Positions 59,056 through 64,000 of a stretch of DNA of 64,000 nt are shown piece by piece. A model generated the notes under the pieces. That model was not told the origin of the DNA and searched no databases. It saw only the letters and a program-made list of their open reading frames with translations. The translations under genes were made by a program, and so were the position numbers. Position 1 is the stretch's first letter. Each line of letters opens with the position of its first letter. Source of the stretch: Nymphaea colorata (taxonomy: Eukaryota > Streptophyta > Magnoliopsida > Nymphaeales > Nymphaeaceae); assembly GCF_008831285.2 (NCBI RefSeq), contig NC_045139.1:30111206-30175205 (forward strand). The letters are read 5' to 3'.

Positions 59056-62000
59056 ATCAAGTTGGTGAATTTGAAACAGCCAAAACGACACGGTTGTTCT
59101 AGTTTGAATAGCGGAAACTACAACCGAACCTAAAAAATTTGTGGTGCATTTGGGAACATTCCATTGGAACGATAGGATAATCATCAGTTATAAGAAAAAA
59201 ATGATAAATACTATAGGAAAATCAAACCAAACATGGGCCCTGGCCTTTTGCCCAACTGATTAATGTTGCTATAAAATATGGAAGCCAGGGTAGTCCTTTC
59301 AAAGGTTGGCCAAGATGCCTATTGAATTGACCCAACTAGCAACTTGAGACAAAAACTGAGATTGACAACATTGAATTCACAAGCTTGAAAGAGAAAGAAT
59401 ATTCAATAAAACGATAGCAGGTGTTGGATGCTCTTTTAGTGATGCATCATCAAATCAAACAAGGACACTTGTGACAGATAATTTCCGGCGCCCGGACTCC
59501 TTTTCTTCCCCAAAGTAACCAGTTCTAAGATTTAGCCACATTACATTACTTAAAGGCATTTACCATTGTCACCCAAATAATGTTAAATCCTAAGGAGTTG
59601 TTTGGCAACAACAACCAGTATGTCGAAATTCTAAAGATTAAGGTAAATTCATAATACAACATAATAGAGTGTTTGAGGAGCTTGTTCTAACCATTAGAAC
59701 AGCTTCATGGAACCATGCAAGTGGTTCCCATTGGAATCCTTGGCGTGGTTCATTACATTACAATGGTACTTGTTCTCTAGGAGGCCCAAGCAAATAACAA
59801 ATTGTTACTGTTTGATGAATCTGTCGCAAAAATTAAAGCAAATTTATAAAACACTATAACACAATGTTTTATGAATCTATCATAAATTTTTTTTTTAGAT
59901 AGGTCTGTTTTCAGGTGAAAGGGGAGTGATTTCTGAATGGATCAGATTCAACAGGCCCGTTTCATGGACAGGATGGATCAGACCAACAGGTCTGATCTCA
60001 AACACCTAAAACATGTGAGGCCTAACACAAGGATCTCTTGCCGAATTTAACAAAAATGCAAGATAAAGAAAATTAGCATAAGATGATACGAACATCTGTT
60101 GGAACCAGCCCATGACATGTATGATGGGTCCAGAAACACATGCTTTAGGCAGATATAGAGATATCACTTGTATGGATTTGGATCGCAGTTTTGGATCCAC
60201 GTCTTCGCAAATGGTTTTTCTTTCTAAACATCCCATCACTAAAGCCTCCATATATCGTCCACATGTCACCTATTAAAGTGAGAAACCATATTAGAACCAT
60301 ACATTCTTTTATTAATATCCCATTTTCACAGTTTAGAAAAAAAAGAGAAGAAGATAAGAACAGGGAAAAAAAAAGTTTTGCACAAAAATCTGTAAGAATA
60401 AAAAATTACTTTTTTACATAAAGACAAAAACACCCAAGGAAAAGTGTCCTCCAACAAAAGGAAAAAAATGCACCTAGCTAGCCTCTTAGAGGTAACACCA
60501 GGGCCCTGGTGTTAACACCGCACTAAAAGAAGTGTATTAATGGCGACACTCTCTCCCCCTCTCAGTGTGGACGTGAAAATGAGCGAGTGATCCCATTAAT
60601 TGCAGTCGTGTTTGCATTAAATTTCAATTTTGAAGGAGGGTTGGTTTTATGGGACATGAAATGTTAGCATTTAAGAACAAACAGAAAGGCTACAAAGGAA
60701 AAGGGAGAAATCATGTGCATGGATTATACAAGTAATTCGAGTGAGAGCATAAGAGATCCACCACCTAGCAAAGAGTCGAAGCTTCTAATTAATTCATTAT
60801 TTTTTTGGGGTACTATCTTTCTGGAGTATGTAGCCTACTTTTTGTGCTTCTGTGTGCCCGTCCTTACTGAGCTTCAACTTAGCAAAAAATGTTGACACAC
60901 ACAAAATTCACTTCTACTGAATTAATAATTGTGCCAATCTAAGTAATCCAGTTTCAGTTCTTAGAAAACTTTACAAAAATAATTTCACTTAAGCTGGATC
61001 CTTACAAAAGGCACGTGGCATCACACTCCAATTATTTCGACTTGAAGGTTTTAATTATTTAGTCTTTAAAGCTTCATTATGCCAAATATAATTGTTTGCA
61101 TATTATTTCTTAAAAAGAGTCATGGATAAGAAATTGAAGCTAAACAGGCCAGAAAAATGCAACGTTTTCCCATCATTTTTAATTAGATCCAGACTCCGAA
61201 CTCTCCTTATAATTTGACCATATTGGTTCTTTGGGAGAAAGGATTTCATGCAATGCAGTTGCATAAAATATAGTGAAACTTGTTTGTTTCAATGTGTACC
61301 ATTGAAAACACATAATCGGATGTATAGGTTCCTTATATATTTCAACTTAGAAATACACTAAATCAGTTTGTCTCAATGTTGAATATGATTTTAAAGCTTA
61401 TAAATGTTTACAGACGTCCTAAGCACATGGAACTTCTGAGTTATTATGATATCCCATTTAGACTTCCAAGTTCCAAATCAATCGATCAAAAAACAAAAAA
61501 AATTGTAGGTTTTGGACCTTACAGTTCACACTCATGCTTCAAATATTGAAAGAACACTTCAAAAATAACTTCAAAAACATTAAAATAACAAAAATATGCT
61601 TAACTTCTGATTTCTTTCATTTGGTTGCCTAAATTACGTTACCAACCGGATATTAAAAAAAAAAAAAGCATTTTTTAAATTATTTCAGTACAAATAGAGC
61701 TCGTTTTTTGTGAAAATTCTTAGGACAGGAAAGTTTCAGCAGCTAAGACTTAAGACTGCATTGGGTCTATTGACTTTGTGGGACCCGATGTGGGTCCCGG
61801 TCCTAGCTGGGTCTTTCTGGAAATGCGAAATTCCAGATCTGCAAAACCCATGAAGTACCCACAAAATCAAGCAAAAATTAATAAGTATTTATTGATGATG
61901 AGCTTCTTCATGAGTCCTGTTCAATGCATGGCTGCCACTTTGTGGCCATCAACTCCTCCAGCCAAATTCACCAGAGGAAAAAGTTGAGCATAGAAAAACC

Positions 62001-63144
62001 AAAAGCATAGCTTTTTTACATAGCCATGTTACAGAAGCAGCCCCCACAATGTTTCTTCACGCATATTACAATTCTTTCTCAATCATTTTCAAGTTTATTC
62101 TTAATTTGTAGGAAACTATATGTTTATATTGTCAATGATCTTCTCATTTTTATATTTGTTCTTTTAACATCATTCAGTTTTTTCTTATTTGGTCCAGTTT
62201 CAGGTCAATTTTTTGGTTATGTTTGAAGAAAAGAATCATATTTTGTAATTTTTCTAAATAAATGGTATTTCTTTAGACATAGAAAGTAGAGTTTCTCTTG
62301 TTATTTTAGCTGCATTGGGACTTGGTCCAATTCTTTTCACACTTCATGCCACTTGTCTTATTTTCAAAGAGCTTCACGTGTCAACTCATTTTTTGCCTCT
62401 TTTACAACGCTGATTAACTTCAAGAACTAATTTCAAATGATTACGTGAACGGTTGTCAACAGTCACAAGGTAGAGATAAATCAAAATGGAACATACCCAC
62501 AAGGAAAACTGTAAAAATCCGGCCTATGTAAAGCTTCAAACATTCCATTTGAAAGTAAACGCAACCTGAAATAATTTATCACTGTAGATGCAAGTGCAAG
62601 CTTCAGTGCTTCACCCTACTCTCCGTTTAAGGTTTTAGCTGAAAAAAAGTCGATTACCAAAGGGAATCCGAATATTCCTGATGAAATCTTTCACCTGATG
62701 TACAGGTAAAAAAGCGTGAGCAGGAAAGACATCTGAAGCCACCAGACGCCAATCTAATTGTTCATGATCACTGTCACCACGACAGGTGGTCAACCATAAA
62801 AGTTGAGTTGATGACGCGCAATTAAGTTCAAACCTTTTCGTTTTGTCGCCTGCGTCGAAAAGAAAAAGAAAGCTAGAATAACTCATGTTGGTTCCTGATG
62901 GGCAGTTTTTTGGTGTTACGTGGGAAGGAAGAAGCTAAGTCTAACAGCTAAGGGATGGTAATTCTACAAAATGACGCTGCTGCTGAGTGAATGGCATGCG
63001 ACTTCGTGCCAAAGCTCCAACATAAAGCAGCAACGTCTATCTGCGCAGAGCCCCCCCACATAGAACATTTCTCTCTGTGTCTCTCTCTCGCAGAGGATTC
63101 TGTTTGATAGATCTGCGTATTGTAAAGATCCAAAAATATTCAAG
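59056..63144. other. Long intergenic stretch, no clear gene
   Basis: AT-rich sequence with poly-A and poly-T tracts. Short frames (60006-60269 minus, 61778-61987 plus, 62635-62886 minus) match no family I know and have no visible exon context. It holds a palindrome cluster at 60480-60518. The last few hundred bases may be the promoter of the small gene at 63145. Confidence 0.5.
60493..60518. repeat. Overlapping perfect palindromes
   Basis: A 22-bp perfect palindrome (60493-60514, centre GGG|CCC) overlaps a 12-bp one, GGTGTTAACACC (60507-60518). The word AACACC or its complement thus occurs three times in alternating orientation. Confidence 0.85.
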
Positions 63145-63526
63145 ATGGTAGGTGGTGTCATGGACAACCAAAAGGAGGTAAAACGCTGTCTACGTTTTCC
63201 CTTTTCTTTTCCCTTTCGGTTTTCTCAGTTCGCGTCCAGAGTCTTAAAAGGTTGATGCTTTTCATGGGTGACTGATTTTCTTTACTGATATCTGCTCTCT
63301 GATATCTAAAATGGCTTCCATTTACTATTCATGTTCTTTAACAATCTATGTGTGTGTTGCATCTCTTGTTGGTCTCTTTAAGCAAGTCTGTTTAGCTTGT
63401 GGACAGGTCTATGTGGTAAATGAGAGCAACAAACTTCATAGGGTTCTTATTACAGAGGATCAGTTTAAGAGCAGAGGCTATAGCCTATCGGAGACATCTT
63501 TAGTCATAGATTGGTTGCCGTTGTAA
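63145..63526 (+). CDS. Possible small two-exon gene of 50 residues
   Basis: Candidate only. Exon 1 63145-63177 (ATG, 11 codons ending K-E) is followed by GTAAAA. An AG at 63405-63406 opens exon 2 (63407-63526) in phase 0, with 39 codons and a stop. The product is acidic-to-neutral, without signal peptide or membrane segment, and contains V-Y-V-V-N-E-S-N-K-L and an S-R-G-Y-S-L-S-E-T stretch. A CT-rich leader lies upstream (63068-63091). I do not recognise the family. It could also be one end of a longer gene, or intron-retained from the ATG at 63311. Confidence 0.4.
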
Positions 63527-64000
63527 ACATGGTCTCTGGATGCGTTTACGGAGGACATGCAAAAGTGTCCTTTATGGACCTTCGTTCATAGTTGTTACAG
63601 TTTCTTTTCTTTGAGATTCCAGTGGCGTTCTATATGCGCTTGGCCTGGCTTTTGTAATTGTAATATACCATGTATTAGAGTGTTCATTTAAAGCACATCG
63701 ATCTACAGCGAGGCGCGAAATCTCTGGTATGGCTATATAAAATCTTCTCAACGCGTTTAACTAATTAACATCATTGCACAGTTATGTTTCCTTTCGGGTG
63801 GAGTTGTCCTTTAAGTTTGGCCATCCATCACATAAACATAATCCCTGCTGTTCCGTCTTAAGGCCATTTTGATGAACGACAGAGAGTTGAACTTTTCGCG
63901 CTCATCGTTCAGCATTTGGGCATGTTCCCGACATATTCAAAAGTGAGCAAATGTATAACGTCCGGCCTCTTCAATTGCATGATGGCACATACCATGAGTA
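63527..64000. other. 3' flank, no gene seen
   Basis: T-rich sequence with polyadenylation-like AT stretches near 63655-63690, suitable as a 3' UTR for the candidate gene before it. The window ends without another recognisable gene. Confidence 0.4.

Noticed and set aside
60006-60269. 87-codon minus-strand frame
   Set aside because: Read for possible receptor or transporter similarity; none found and there are no neighbouring exons.
62635-62886. 83-codon minus-strand frame
   Set aside because: Looks weakly protein-like, but no family is recognised and no splice partners are seen.

Overview
This is nuclear DNA of a flowering plant. Genes carry GT..AG introns with T-rich acceptors and sit in AT-rich intergenic sequence with Ty1/copia retrotransposons, MITE-like elements and microsatellites. 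The gene set is plant-specific: tau-class glutathione transferases, a PPR-DYW organelle RNA editor, a plastid-type ABCF protein and a plant small heat shock protein. I cannot name the species. There are no operons, CRISPR arrays or bacterial features, and I recognised no tRNA or rRNA gene.

Layout. 1-16200: two tandem tau GST genes (294-1084 and 13960-14824) with related promoters, separated by two antisense Copia elements. One Copia (1131-6364) has both LTRs and a perfect 5-bp target duplication just behind GST 1. The other (7849 to about 12030) is 5'-truncated. Scraps of the second family lie around 6900-7270. 16200-17270: satellite-like repeats and a MITE-like element. 17272-19020: intronless PPR-DYW gene on the minus strand. 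21623-23755: intronless multi-pass membrane protein of a plant family without known function. 24393-24981: two-exon small heat shock protein on the minus strand. 27094-43991: a 24-exon AAA-ATPase gene of about 17 kb, predicted mitochondrial, with several intronic tandem duplications and a MITE. 44920-50243: an intact Copia with 405-bp LTRs that look identical and an uninterrupted 1429-codon gag-pol frame. 50692-56422: nine-exon ABCF5-type gene on the minus strand. 56423-64000: mostly intergenic, with a GAGCTC-rich repeat, palindromes and a possible 50-residue two-exon gene at 63145-63526.

The host genes are independent housekeeping or stress loci and form no common pathway: detoxification, organelle RNA editing, protein homeostasis, mitochondrial AAA function and plastid ABCF function. 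I saw no clearly new multi-gene system. The most notable signals are the intact young Copia that lacks a target-site duplication and carries a long LTR hairpin, the repeated small tandem duplications in introns (one of which doubles a splice acceptor in GST 2), a retrotransposon decaying through nonsense codons in one frame, and a duplicated splice-acceptor decoy in the ABCF gene. Intron and exon boundaries were placed by eye from reading frame, GT..AG and remembered protein families; transcript data would be decisive.
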